From an uncultured Lachnospiraceae bacterium (GTDB lineage Bacteria; Bacillota; Clostridia; Lachnospirales; Lachnospiraceae), in the NCBI GenBank assembly GCA_947588005.1, contig CANPYE010000001.1:1-64000 (forward strand): a stretch of DNA of 64,000 nt, given 5' to 3'. The position numbers and the translations under genes were made by a program. This document shows positions 53,733-62,709 of the stretch, piece after piece; the first letter of the stretch is position 1, and the number at the start of each line of letters is the position of its first letter. The notes beneath the pieces were generated by a model. That model was not told the origin of the DNA. It made no database searches and saw only the letters and a list, made by a program, of their open reading frames with translations.

Positions 53733-54741
53733 ATGCTTCCTCCTTTGCGATAGTCTCTAACTCTGTCAGATAAAACACTCCTGTTCCATCGATCGTTTTC
53801 TGCCCAAACAACCGTATGCTGTTATAATCCCTGTCATACAGATAGATATTATCCGCCAGCCATTCCTCCCTTTTCACCTCACTCCTATTGATCTCCATGA
53901 CCATATCCTTCAGATCCTTCAGATCTATCTCATCATCCCACGGCACCAGAATCGTTTCGTGTATGCTTGAAGGAAGGATGACCAGATTTTCACCTATAAT
54001 CTCAGCGAAGTGCTTCAATATATTTGGGTACAGAATCGCTGCTGCCCCATAAGTCCCTGATGAATTGGTCAGAACATACATGGGCTTCCTTTCTATCCCA
54101 AGCAGGGCAGCATTTAGCAGCTGCCCCGCCTGTTCCTTTTTATAGCCATTCTGTTCTGCTATCTCCAAATAAACGCTCTCCATATCCTTCAAAGACACAG
54201 GCAGAAGGACCGGCGTGTTTCTGAGCGCGGCTCCCAGCAGGTCATTTTCTCTGATTCCCCAACTGTCCATCACTTTGGAGGTAATCCTTGTCCACATATT
54301 ATAGCCTTCATCTGCGTCCAGTTTAACACAGAATATCAGTGCAAGGTCAAGTATCCTTATATATGGGACATCCTTGAGGCTGTCCTCATTCATGGTCGCA
54401 CTGACTAACCGAAATACGATCCGGTGCCTGGCTTTTTCAAAATTACTTAATATACAGCGGTGCCTGTCAGCATATGACGCGATACTTACCACCTGTCTTT
54501 TATACTGCCGGCAGATATACTCCGCAATCATATCTAACCCCACGTCTTCGCAGAAATCTTCATAATAAGAATCGATATAGATAAGACAGCCGCTACGGCT
54601 GCCTGTATCTGTGATCTCCAGGACATTTTCGCTTTTATCATTATTTTTATAGAGAGAGGTTGCCCTGACAACGGCACTTTCCCCTAAAATACCGGACACT
54701 CTTTCTACGAGTTCCTTTATGAAATTCTCCTTATCTTTCAT
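53713..54741 (-). CDS. DUF5688 family protein
   Basis: 342 aa from ATG 54741, which follows GAGGAG. The conserved C-terminal part reads MYVLTNSSGTYGAAAILYP and LPSSIHETILVPWDD, the pattern I associate with DUF5688, common in mobile elements of Clostridia with unknown function. No catalytic motif is evident. It lies 88 bases downstream of the annealing protein gene, in the same direction. Confidence 0.8.
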   Translation of the reverse strand: MKDKENFIKELVERVSGILGESAVVRATSLYKNNDKSENVLEITDTGSRSGCLIYIDSYYEDFCEDVGLDMIAEYICRQYKRQVVSIASYADRHRCILSNFEKARHRIVFRLVSATMNEDSLKDVPYIRILDLALIFCVKLDADEGYNMWTRITSKVMDSWGIRENDLLGAALRNTPVLLPVSLKDMESVYLEIAEQNGYKKEQAGQLLNAALLGIERKPMYVLTNSSGTYGAAAILYPNILKHFAEIIGENLVILPSSIHETILVPWDDEIDLKDLKDMVMEINRSEVKREEWLADNIYLYDRDYNSIRLFGQKTIDGTGVFYLTELETIAKEEAYDKAVI

Positions 54742-54829
54742 AGATGATCTCCTCTTAAATAGTAAATGGCCGGAGGCAGCAACAGGGCTGCATGTCACCG
54801 TTATTTCTCCTGCCTTTTGCATATGGTTA

Positions 54830-55675
54830 CTATGCGGCTGCCTGCGCACTGCGCGATTTCTTCAAGCCCCGCATCGCTTTGTTATACATATCCCCGGTCA
54901 TTTCATTGATATCCCCAATGCCGTAGCGCTCCAGCACCTTATCAAGAACCACTCCGGTCCGCTGAAGCTCCCGTTCCATCGCGGCCCGCTGACCAGCGGT
55001 GATGCCCTGTTCCTCATTACTGCCCTGCTTGCTGCTCCCGGCCTTAGCACCGCCTTTTTCTGTGTCCCCTGTAGCGCCATCGGCCCCGGACCGCCCGCTT
55101 TTCTGCGCTTGGCCTGTACCGGCATTGCTGACCGCCCCAGTACTGCTGACTGCCCCGGCACTGCTGACCGCCGGGGCTAACACATACACCGGCTGATGCT
55201 TCCCGTTCTCGATCACCAGGGAAGTAATCGATCGGTTTTCATCATAGCCGATGGACGCCACGCTGAACCGTTCATATGTGAAGTACTTTCCGCCCTTGTC
55301 CTCGATCTTTACCCTGCCCGCCGGTATCCAGATAAACGGGGCCTCGTAAAGTTCACGGCCAATTCCCCAGTTGAAGCAGGCCCGCTTAAAACTGTCCGAT
55401 GCCTGGCTCTTCTCTGCCTCGGCATATCCCGCAGTACCCACATCCTGTTTCGATACCCACTGTTTCAGATCACCATCCCATACCTCTACGGTACAGTACA
55501 GGTTTCCCCCGATCTCCTGATGGCTCCGTTTCCATCCCATCGGCCCGAATGTTTCATCCAGTATCTTCTGGTCCACCCGTGCGTCCTTAAAAAGCAGGAG
55601 GTTCAGCCCTTTCTCATTGATCGAACCGACGCGGCACTCGATCTCATCAGCACGCAATGTTCTGATCGTAACCAT
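54830..55675 (-). CDS. Rad52-like single-strand annealing protein
   Basis: 281 aa. The N-terminal 160 residues carry the Sak/Rad52-like signatures GWKRSHQEIGGNLYCTVEVWD, SKQDVGTAGYAEAEKSQASDSFKRACFNWGIGRELY and PFIWIP. Such phage proteins coat and anneal single strands. The Ser/Ala/Gly-rich stretch near 178-195 is three 6-residue units (SAGAVS, STGAVS, SNAGTG type). C-terminal residues are helical (RAAMERELQRTGVVLDKVLERYG). With the YqaJ exonuclease it forms a recombination pair. ATG 55675 follows AAAGGAGG at ten bases. Confidence 0.78.
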   Translation of the reverse strand: MVTIRTLRADEIECRVGSINEKGLNLLLFKDARVDQKILDETFGPMGWKRSHQEIGGNLYCTVEVWDGDLKQWVSKQDVGTAGYAEAEKSQASDSFKRACFNWGIGRELYEAPFIWIPAGRVKIEDKGGKYFTYERFSVASIGYDENRSITSLVIENGKHQPVYVLAPAVSSAGAVSSTGAVSNAGTGQAQKSGRSGADGATGDTEKGGAKAGSSKQGSNEEQGITAGQRAAMERELQRTGVVLDKVLERYGIGDINEMTGDMYNKAMRGLKKSRSAQAAA

Positions 55676-56018
55676 GGTCTCCCAGCCTCCTTTCTGACGA
55701 TGCCCTTCTGTTCTTCTCAAGGAGCATCTTTATAACACCATTGATGTCCTCCCATGTAAGATAACTGAGATGCTCATATCTCAGATAAGTCTCCCAAAGG
55801 GAATAAATCGGCCTTCTGCAGGATGAGAGCAGCGCGTAATACTTCATTGGTATCTGGTCATTATACTGAAAGTACTCAAATACGCAGCAGTAGAAATGGA
55901 TCCTGCCGCTGGCCTCCCAGACCTCCGGCTGGGGCTTTCTATACATCGATGCCCGAAATCTGCTAAAATCCCTGCGGACCGCTCTGTTTACTGTTTTTCT
56001 CAGCGTATTCTTTACCAT
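55647..56018 (-). CDS. Small Arg/Tyr-rich protein, unknown
   Basis: 123 aa with a basic N-terminus (RKTVNRAVRRDFSRFRASMYRK), aromatic middle region and no recognised motif. It overlaps the annealing protein gene by 29 bases and follows YqaJ by 15, so it belongs to the recombination operon. A DNA-binding accessory is conceivable, unproven. Confidence 0.6.
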   Translation of the reverse strand: MVKNTLRKTVNRAVRRDFSRFRASMYRKPQPEVWEASGRIHFYCCVFEYFQYNDQIPMKYYALLSSCRRPIYSLWETYLRYEHLSYLTWEDINGVIKMLLEKNRRASSERRLGDHGYDQNIAC

Positions 56019-56033
56019 ATCCTCCTTCTCCTT

Positions 56034-56960
56034 TCAAGCCGCCTTGATCGTCAGCCGTCTGGCCGTGGTGGTATTAGAAAAGTTCTCGTATATCTCTGGT
56101 TTCTCTGCTTTAAGTCGCTTCACATCAATACGGACAGATTCTACACTGGCCCATGAAATACGGTAGCCATCTGCATATGCAGCCTCATTGTCAGCCATAT
56201 ACAGCTTGATCTCCTGCTCGATCTGCTTCTGCTCCGCTTCAAGACTCTCTATCTTGCTTACAAGTTCCTCCCTGTGCTTCAGCTTTTCATCAAAACCAAT
56301 GAGCGGGATTGCGTCCTTTTTACCTCCCGGGAAGCAGTCTTTTAGTACATCATCGCAGTCCTTAGACCCATCTGGAGACGGCATAATATGAGGGACCACA
56401 TGACGCTCCCAAAATGCCCTTTCAATCTGTATCAGACTCCAGATAGTCTTATCATCCCACTCAATTTTTGCATACTTGAAATCCCTCCCAAGAATCGCAA
56501 CTGCAATATACCATGACTTCCTTCCTGTGACGGCCATATAATGGTAGCATTGCATCAGATAATGGAGCGGCACCTGACCGTCCTTCCACTTATCTGTGCT
56601 GTACGCACTGGCTGTCTTGCACTCCAGGCCGGCGTCCTCCCCGACGACCAGCCGGTCCACATCTGCGATCATAAACGGGTACTCCCGGCTCCGATACATC
56701 ATATTGGAACGACGCACCTTAAGGCCTGTGGCCTCGCAGAACCGTCTTGCAACATATTCCTCCAGGTCGCGTCCCTGTCGCATCGTCTCGTTATCTACAT
56801 CCTCGGCATCCTCTGATACTTTGCTCTTATAAACACTCATGGCACTGGCATATGGATTCAAACCACAGATAGCTCCAGCGTCAGAACCCCCGATGCCCGT
56901 TTTTCTGAGCCGGAGCCATTCTCCGCGGTCCATGCCCAGTGTTGATATCGTTTCATACAT
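56034..56960 (-). CDS. YqaJ/lambda-exonuclease family recombinase nuclease
   Basis: 308 aa with the family start RKTGIGGSDAGAICGLNPYASAMSVYKSK near 19, ADVDRLVVGEDAGLECKTAS near 98-117 where Asp, Glu and Lys form the PD-(D/E)XK active site, and a C-terminal coiled coil (KHREELVSKIESLEAEQKQIEQEIK). These exonucleases resect duplex ends 5' to 3' for the partner annealing protein. Ribosome site GGAG. Part of the same transcript as the downstream annealing protein. Confidence 0.92.
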   Translation of the reverse strand: MYETISTLGMDRGEWLRLRKTGIGGSDAGAICGLNPYASAMSVYKSKVSEDAEDVDNETMRQGRDLEEYVARRFCEATGLKVRRSNMMYRSREYPFMIADVDRLVVGEDAGLECKTASAYSTDKWKDGQVPLHYLMQCYHYMAVTGRKSWYIAVAILGRDFKYAKIEWDDKTIWSLIQIERAFWERHVVPHIMPSPDGSKDCDDVLKDCFPGGKKDAIPLIGFDEKLKHREELVSKIESLEAEQKQIEQEIKLYMADNEAAYADGYRISWASVESVRIDVKRLKAEKPEIYENFSNTTTARRLTIKAA

Positions 56961-57024
56961 ATTATTTGGGTCTCCTTTTCGATCAAAAATATCTGTTACA
57001 GGTCTAACTTCTTCATACTAACGC

Positions 57025-57055
57025 TATAAAAATAGGAGTGCCGTTTTGGCACTCC
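57025..57055 (-). terminator. Terminator of DUF932 gene
   Basis: GGAGTGCC pairs with GGCACTCC around GTTTT (57035-57055), followed on the minus strand by TATTTTTA. It separates DUF932 from the exonuclease operon. Confidence 0.8.
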
Positions 57056-57114
57056 ATTCATAGGCGGCTGTCCTTTCAATATTGCTGATTTCACGATAAC
57101 TAATAATCTTCCTT

Positions 57115-58047
57115 CTAAGCCGCACTCACCAGTTCATACGCCCGGTCAATCAATGCGTTACCATCTACAGTCCGTGTAAAAAGGTTCTCCCTGTAATTGG
57201 ACCGCTCCTTCAACGGCCTAGCGTGGGTCGCAAAATCAGAGACAGCGTTTACGAACCGATAGGCGTTTCTCCCGACATACTGTAAATCAGGAGCTTCTCG
57301 ATAACGTGTAAGTACGTCCTCTTTCATCTGCAGGATATTCTTGCTTTGCAGTTCAGTCGCACCACTCAGAATAGGGAACAGGGCATCGAGATATTCAAAT
57401 ACCTGCCTGTCTGATAACTTCTGGTGGTTTAACCTGTCTATGACCTTACCCAATTCGGCCATGTATTTCTCTGCATATAAAAGGGTATCAGAAGCATCCT
57501 GCAGCTTGCCTTGAATATCGCCGGTATGGTGGGTAGCCCAACTCCGTTTAGCAGTCGCCAGAGCCAAGTTCAAAGTATTCTGGCATACAACCCTAATCGG
57601 AGTCATGGCCGCTTTGATAGAACTGCTGCCATCATGACTGTTCATGAAGACCAGGTAAGGCGCAATCTCATCGCCAGATATGATATAACGCTTGGGGAGC
57701 CGCGCCAGGAGCCAGGTACGGCGACCATTCTGCAGACTCCCCGCCGTTTCATAAGTAACGCCCTCACCCAACAGCGCGTCTGTAAAGGCGAAGGCGTCTT
57801 CATTCTGAACCACTTTGTAACGGTTTGTTACAATACCGAGAACCTGACCGTCGGTATCTCGGACATTGGCTTTGAAGCCGGAGATAAGAGAACCTTCATT
57901 GGTCATAACAGGCTTCTGGACCACCTGCCAGTCAAGGCCGGCAAGCCTTAAGGCTTCCTTCGATTCAGGGGCCTCCATTACCATCGTACCGAGGCCGTGC
58001 CAGGGTTTCTCTCTGTGATAAAACATGGTTTCAACATCTGCTGACAT
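57115..58047 (-). CDS. DUF932 domain protein
   Basis: 310-aa protein of the phage/plasmid-like DUF932 family: EKPWHGLGTMVMEAPES near 13, ANVRDTDGQVLGIVTNRYKVVQNEDAF near 60 and TPIRVVCQNTLNLAL near 150. Function unknown; it is typical of conjugative elements and plasmids and often lies near recombination genes. GGAGG precedes the ATG. Between 58048 and 58202 is a leader with AT-rich promoter sequence and the terminator of the next gene. Confidence 0.85.
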   Translation of the reverse strand: MSADVETMFYHREKPWHGLGTMVMEAPESKEALRLAGLDWQVVQKPVMTNEGSLISGFKANVRDTDGQVLGIVTNRYKVVQNEDAFAFTDALLGEGVTYETAGSLQNGRRTWLLARLPKRYIISGDEIAPYLVFMNSHDGSSSIKAAMTPIRVVCQNTLNLALATAKRSWATHHTGDIQGKLQDASDTLLYAEKYMAELGKVIDRLNHQKLSDRQVFEYLDALFPILSGATELQSKNILQMKEDVLTRYREAPDLQYVGRNAYRFVNAVSDFATHARPLKERSNYRENLFTRTVDGNALIDRAYELVSAA

Positions 58048-58122
58048 ATAGATTACCTCCTTGAAAATATATTGTTATTGCTATTCAAAGTAATAATATA
58101 TAATTAAAATTATATTATTTCA

Positions 58123-58163
58123 CAAAAAAAGAGCTGTTGCCTGACAACACATTGGCAACAGCT
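58123..58163 (-). terminator. Terminator of cell-wall-binding protein gene
   Basis: GAGCTGTTGCC pairs with GGCAACAGCTC, followed on the minus strand by TTTTTTT, 40 bases past the stop of the gene at 58203. Confidence 0.9.
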
Positions 58164-58202
58164 CCATAATCACACTGACAGATTACCTCTCTATTTTCTA
58201 TA

Positions 58203-60425
58203 TTACTGAATCCATCGTCCATCTGCATCTACAGCAAAACCATCCGGTGTGGTGGTATTCACATAGAGCGCACCCTTGTAACCATCTGAAACCTCATTAA
58301 AGTAATACCAAATCCCATCAATCGGTTTCCATCCAGTGACCATCGCTCCCTGCGTACCATCCGAAACCGGGTTCAAATAATAGCGGCGGCCGTCTGTATC
58401 GGTAAACCATCCGGTCTGCATGTATCCTTTTTCATCAAAATGATACCAAGCCGTTTTTCCACTATAACTGAGTTCTGCCCAGGCATTCACCGGATATGAC
58501 CCGTCCGGTTTTTTATACCACCAGCCGATCTCATCCTGTTCCCAGCTTCCCGTCTGTGCGGCTGCCTTGACAGTGGAGGTATTTCTTGACGAAGAGCCAG
58601 AACCGCCAGAATATGTCGGCGTTTCTGGTTGCGGTGTCGTCTCTGGCTTAAGTTGTTTCTCAGCAAAAAGGTACATACTGTATTTGTCAGCCACAAAAGT
58701 TATCGTATCATCCCCGCTGTTATAAGTATAATTGACTGTTTCCTGTTTGCCATCATGGACATGGTACAGTTCCAGGTTCGCGGCATTAATACCAGTTGGG
58801 CAGGGAAGCGTAATGACAGCCGGGATAGCAAGACTTGATATCTTCTTATCGTTCTGGTACACACTCAGATCCAAAGGCTGTATCCGATAACCAGACTGGA
58901 ATTCCTCTGGAACGGCCTCGTCTGATGCCGCCACTTTCAGCACGATCTTGGAATTCTCGCTGGCCGAAAGGCCAAGACCTGTTACCGACACAAGGCCGCT
59001 GTCAATCAGTTCCGTCGCAGAAGCATCTACCTCGGAGGAAGCGGTTATCTTCTTCTCGGAATTGTACTGGCTTTCCAGTTCTGTAAGCTTATCCGCAATA
59101 TCATTAATACCTGTTTCCATTGCACCTTTCAGGCCGTCTCCAGCTTTTTTCAGATAATCTACCGCATCTGTCGCAGACAGCTTAAACTGATCGTCTGAAG
59201 TAAAATTGTCCAAAACCCCCTCCAGAATGCTTTCTGCTGCCGTTTCGGAATCATCATCTTTCGACTCATAACTGCAGATAATACCGAAGTCATCCGATTC
59301 TATTGAGCCAAACGAACCTGCCCCTATCTGCAGATTACCAAACACTGCTCCCGGATCTGTGATCGGCACCAAAAGGACCTGGCGATCCCAGTCAATATCA
59401 AACTTTGTCTCTACCGCATAACGAAGGTTAGACTTTCCTTCTTCATAATAAGTCTGAGGAACGCCCACATTGACCCTATATTCATGGCTTACGTCAAATG
59501 CATGGCGGAAAACATCGTAATCTGTCTCCTGCTCAACCCATTTCTCAGCATTTCCCGGTGATGCAATGGATACAGCCTCTACAGTAATCGTAAACGGTAT
59601 TTCTACGGTCTCACCTACAGTGGCCGTCTTAGAATATTCTCCCAATTCAATAGATTTAACCCTAATATCAGAATATGCAACCTCCTCTTCGCTGACATAA
59701 CCATCCGTGCCAAAATCATATTCCTGGCCATCTATGGTCTGCTGTCCGAAAACCTGTTTGCCATCGCTTCCAAAGTAGTACCACCTGCCCTGAGTTTGAA
59801 TCCAGCGATCAACAGCAGCTGACGAGTCTCTCATTCGATAATATCCATCGACAATTGATCCATCACCAAAAAGAATCGCGTCGTAGCCATCGTATGGCTT
59901 AAAATAATAAAAGAAACCGTTAATCTCCTGAAAACCGGTGAGATATTTTCCATCCTGTCCAATATAAACCCACCCATTGGTCGCACTATCATCCCTGTCA
60001 ATAATACCCATTTGAAAGAGTGTTCTCCAACCGTTTGTAGTTATATAAATATCTGTCACATCCTTCAATTCCACTGGATTCCCGTCCGCATCTTTTCCCA
60101 TTGGATTAACGTGCATGTTCTTATCAACGTCAAAAAATGCTCCACCGATCTCTATGGTAGTATCACTTACAATGTATCCTTCTTTATCAGCATAATAGTA
60201 ATTTCCTTTGAAATTTATTACGGTATCATACACCGCATATCCATCCTTGTTTACATAACTCCATCTTCCAGCATAATTAACAAGCTTATTTTTCAGATGT
60301 TCACCATTCTCACCGATAAATACCCACTCATCTCCCTCTGTCTGCCAACCATATGCAAACGCCGGTATAACAGCCAATATTGACAAAACAATAGCTAATA
60401 TACAAGATATAACTCGTTTTTTCAT
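58203..60425 (-). CDS. Secreted cell-wall-binding repeat protein
   Basis: 740 aa beginning with a signal peptide (MKKRVISCILAIVLSI to AFA). Choline-binding-type repeats with Trp/Tyr/Gly patterns flank the protein: about residues 25-230 (WVFIGENGE, WSYVNKDGY, YYYADKEGY) and about 640-740 (WWYKKPDGSYP, WYHFDEKGYMQTGW, YYLNPVSDG). The centre is a Ser/Thr/Asp-rich, non-repeat region with predicted helices and a Thr/Pro linker near 630. It has no enzymatic motif. ATG 60425 follows GGAGG. Probably adhesin or anchor cargo of the element. Confidence 0.85.
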   Translation of the reverse strand: MKKRVISCILAIVLSILAVIPAFAYGWQTEGDEWVFIGENGEHLKNKLVNYAGRWSYVNKDGYAVYDTVINFKGNYYYADKEGYIVSDTTIEIGGAFFDVDKNMHVNPMGKDADGNPVELKDVTDIYITTNGWRTLFQMGIIDRDDSATNGWVYIGQDGKYLTGFQEINGFFYYFKPYDGYDAILFGDGSIVDGYYRMRDSSAAVDRWIQTQGRWYYFGSDGKQVFGQQTIDGQEYDFGTDGYVSEEEVAYSDIRVKSIELGEYSKTATVGETVEIPFTITVEAVSIASPGNAEKWVEQETDYDVFRHAFDVSHEYRVNVGVPQTYYEEGKSNLRYAVETKFDIDWDRQVLLVPITDPGAVFGNLQIGAGSFGSIESDDFGIICSYESKDDDSETAAESILEGVLDNFTSDDQFKLSATDAVDYLKKAGDGLKGAMETGINDIADKLTELESQYNSEKKITASSEVDASATELIDSGLVSVTGLGLSASENSKIVLKVAASDEAVPEEFQSGYRIQPLDLSVYQNDKKISSLAIPAVITLPCPTGINAANLELYHVHDGKQETVNYTYNSGDDTITFVADKYSMYLFAEKQLKPETTPQPETPTYSGGSGSSSRNTSTVKAAAQTGSWEQDEIGWWYKKPDGSYPVNAWAELSYSGKTAWYHFDEKGYMQTGWFTDTDGRRYYLNPVSDGTQGAMVTGWKPIDGIWYYFNEVSDGYKGALYVNTTTPDGFAVDADGRWIQ

Positions 60426-60690
60426 GATAGGATCCTCCAAAATATTTTTTAATCTCTGCCAATACTGCAATTTCTTCTCCGGCTGATTGTCTGCGCATGA
60501 TTAGTAACCCGTTGCTTCTAGCCCCCTTTCTTATCCTGCTTTCAGCCGCAGCTTCCGTATTACCTATATTGCAATATCCATAATACTTTGCTGTTCATGA
60601 TTATATCATGTATTTATCATATTTTCCATATATATTTCGTGTAATTTTATCTCTTCGTTTAGTTACAATAAGAATAGATGGGGTGATTAT

Positions 60691-60999
60691 ATGGATGCTG
60701 AATATATCAGAAGTCGAATTACTGAACTGCGTATGAAAAAGGGAATTGCAGAACATCGCATGAGTATTGAACTGGGACATAGCAGGTCCTATATGCAGGG
60801 CATATCAAGCGGCCGTGCGCTTCCCAGTATGGCAGAATTTCTGGCGATTTGCGACTATCTCGATGTCACCCCCAAAGAATTCTTCGAAGATGAGAATGTC
60901 AATCCGTCATTATACAGAGACACCCTCGAAAAAATAATTCACCTAACGGAGGAGGATTTAGAAATTATCAATATCATAGCTGATCGAATGTTGCGCTAA
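60691..60999 (+). CDS. XRE family transcriptional regulator
   Basis: 102-aa protein with a helix-turn-helix (KKGIAEHRMSIELGHSRSYMQGISSGRALPSMAEFLAICDYLDV) and C-terminal helix. Divergent from the cell-wall-binding gene; the 265-base gap between is AT-rich with promoter-like sequence and no other gene. It likely controls that region. GGGGTG precedes the ATG at six bases. Confidence 0.88.
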   Translation: MDAEYIRSRITELRMKKGIAEHRMSIELGHSRSYMQGISSGRALPSMAEFLAICDYLDVTPKEFFEDENVNPSLYRDTLEKIIHLTEEDLEIINIIADRMLR

Positions 61000-61135
61000 A
61001 AAATACTCCCCTTGTTCCTCTATCGACATCATATTTAATAGAGTGAACAGCCTATATTTCGAAATATATATTTTATCAGCTACATCGACATGAACCGAAT
61101 GCCTTGACAGTAAACCACTGAAATACAAACGAAGC

Positions 61136-61285
61136 TTATCTAACGTTCCCAGCAGAACCTTCTGATATCTGTCCCTCTACAGGCCGTCCTTCCAGGAAAA
61201 TCACGATAACGCTGGCCTTCTTCAAAGGGGCTGCCACTTCGAACTGAAGCCGTCCGTTATCATATACACACCGTACTGCTGTCAT
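61136..61285 (-). CDS. 49-aa protein, possible antitoxin-like
   Basis: Short ORF preceded by GGAAGGG: MTAVRCVYDNGRLQFEVAAP and LKKASVIVIFLEGRPVEG. The pattern of an N-terminal V-Y-x-N-G-x-L strand and a V-I-V-strand is like AF2212-type antitoxins, but the match is loose. No toxin is adjacent. On the minus strand downstream of the hypothetical gene at 61370. Confidence 0.5.
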   Translation of the reverse strand: MTAVRCVYDNGRLQFEVAAPLKKASVIVIFLEGRPVEGQISEGSAGNVR

Positions 61286-61369
61286 CCTTCGCCCTTCCCA
61301 TGCAAGTCCTATATAACTATACTATATGTAATTCACGCCTTTATTACAAGAAAAAATAGCTTCATCTCT

Positions 61370-61660
61370 TCATCCTGCCTCTAATATGGCAATCTGGTGT
61401 CCATAGTCATACATTCTCTCACAAAGATAATGGATTATCTCAGCATATCCTTCCTGAACAGTCTCCATATCTTCTTCTGTTCCTGAGCCGCTACTAAGTC
61501 TGAGTAACGCTTCATATATGACTTCATATAACCTGTCATATTGGCTCCCAGCCTCAAACTCATTATGGACAGTAATGCTGATCTCCCCCTTGAGTTCCTT
61601 CTCTGTAAAACCATTCATAAGTTCAAATACCCTTTCCCTGACATCCTGATAGCGATCCAT
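61370..61660 (-). CDS. Small helical protein, unknown
   Basis: 96 aa from ATG 61660, which follows GGGAGG. Likely all helical and acidic (RERVFELMNGFTEKELKGEIS, YAEIIHYLCERMYDYGHQIAIL). No family. It lies 71 bases downstream of the XRE regulator gene, after its terminator. Confidence 0.65.
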   Translation of the reverse strand: MDRYQDVRERVFELMNGFTEKELKGEISITVHNEFEAGSQYDRLYEVIYEALLRLSSGSGTEEDMETVQEGYAEIIHYLCERMYDYGHQIAILEAG

Positions 61661-61679
61661 TGTCTCAGCACCTCCCATG

Positions 61680-61708
61680 AAAAAAGAAACAGTCCTTTCG
61701 GACTGCTT
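61680..61708 (-). terminator. Terminator of second XRE gene
   Basis: GCAGTCC pairs with GGACTGT around GAAA, then TTTCTTTTTTC on the minus strand, between the regulator and the next gene. Confidence 0.85.
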
Positions 61709-61731
61709 CACTGATCTGCTATAATGAACCA

Positions 61732-62052
61732 TTATCGGATACTGTCAATAAACTTTAGAAGCATCTTACGTTTATCTGGAGTAAACTCTTCCCAGACCTG
61801 AAGAAGCTTCCTTTGCTGGTCAGAAAGTCCACCCATTGCATCCTCATCGTCAGAGAAGAACTGCATGAGCGAGATCCCAAACGCATCGCATAGGATGCTG
61901 AGTGTAGCAAGTGTCGGCATGGACTTGCCCAAAAGAATATGCGCTACTGTCGTCTGCGACAGACCGGTAATCTGGGCTATTCGATACCGGGTCATATGGT
62001 TCTTCTCACACAGCTGCTTCAGCTTACTGACAACATACTCGTCTATTGACAC
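61732..62052 (-). CDS. XRE family transcriptional regulator (second)
   Basis: 106 aa from a GTG at 62052 with GGGAG eight bases upstream (longer starts at 62088 and 62097 lack a site). HTH: MTRYRIAQITGLSQTTVAHILLGKSMPTLATLSILCDAFGIS. A C-terminal acidic tail (FFSDDEDAMGG) may be a dimer or effector region. It resembles the SinR-like regulators of clostridial elements. Probable regulator of mobilization or excision. Confidence 0.85.
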   Translation of the reverse strand: MSIDEYVVSKLKQLCEKNHMTRYRIAQITGLSQTTVAHILLGKSMPTLATLSILCDAFGISLMQFFSDDEDAMGGLSDQQRKLLQVWEEFTPDKRKMLLKFIDSIR

Positions 62053-62325
62053 TGGCAATGCTCCCTTCCCATGTAGTAATAATACCATTTTAACCAATAC
62101 TATCTGGGATGATTAGATACATTATCGTGTCATGATTTTACTGTATTACAATGGAGTATTATGGTAAAATAAATAGCGGTTCAGCCGCAGTCCTAATATT
62201 ATCTTACCACTTTTCTTCTGCTGATACTAGCAATATCAACCGCAAGTTTCGACATGATTAGACAGAGCCTGCCAGGGGCTGTACCGCTTTTGAGAAGGGG
62301 GATATTAAACGGTAAAGGTCCTGGC

Positions 62326-62372
62326 ATAACTAGGGGGCCTCCCTATTATAGCTCTTTAGTTATCGGGCCTCC
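62326..62372. other. Inverted and direct repeats in 62053-62709 gap
   Basis: ATAACTA and TAGTTAT form a stem around GGGGGCCTCCC, and GGGCCTCC recurs at 62335-62342 and 62365-62372. No open frame is supported in the 660-base gap between the regulator and the relaxase; the role (structured RNA, protein binding site) is unknown. Confidence 0.5.
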
Positions 62373-62619
62373 GGATTCACATCTGTCTAGTACAGATTGA
62401 ACTCATATCTATAATATATATTCATAGTCATTGATATTACCATAATTCGGGATATTAAGTTTTAAACTCTGTTAATATAGCTGATTTCCAATCTATGGAC
62501 CCAGACTCAGGGCATCTGTCAAATGCTGTATCTGACCACCTTGTTTTAGAATCTATATCTTTAACTAAATTCTGAACATTAAAGCTTACACTACTTATAT
62601 CTATGGGATCAGTTCTTGC

Positions 62620-62662
62620 CAAAGGATGCTCCGCTGTCTCTACGACAGCGGTCTATCCTTTG
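62620..62662. other. Long hairpin downstream of relaxase
   Basis: Outer 8-bp arm CAAAGGAT/ATCCTTTG, a three-base internal loop, and inner 8-bp arm CCGCTGTC/GACAGCGG with loop TCTAC. No T run, so not a standard terminator. Position is 48 bases after the relaxase stop. Confidence 0.6.
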
Positions 62663-62709
62663 CATTGTGCCACCATTATAGCCACTTAAGCCTTCTGTTT
62701 ATCTCAGTT

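Noticed and set aside
62098-62700. Short open frames in the gap before the relaxase (for example an 18-codon one near 62252)
   Set aside because: No convincing ribosome site and no conserved-looking sequence.
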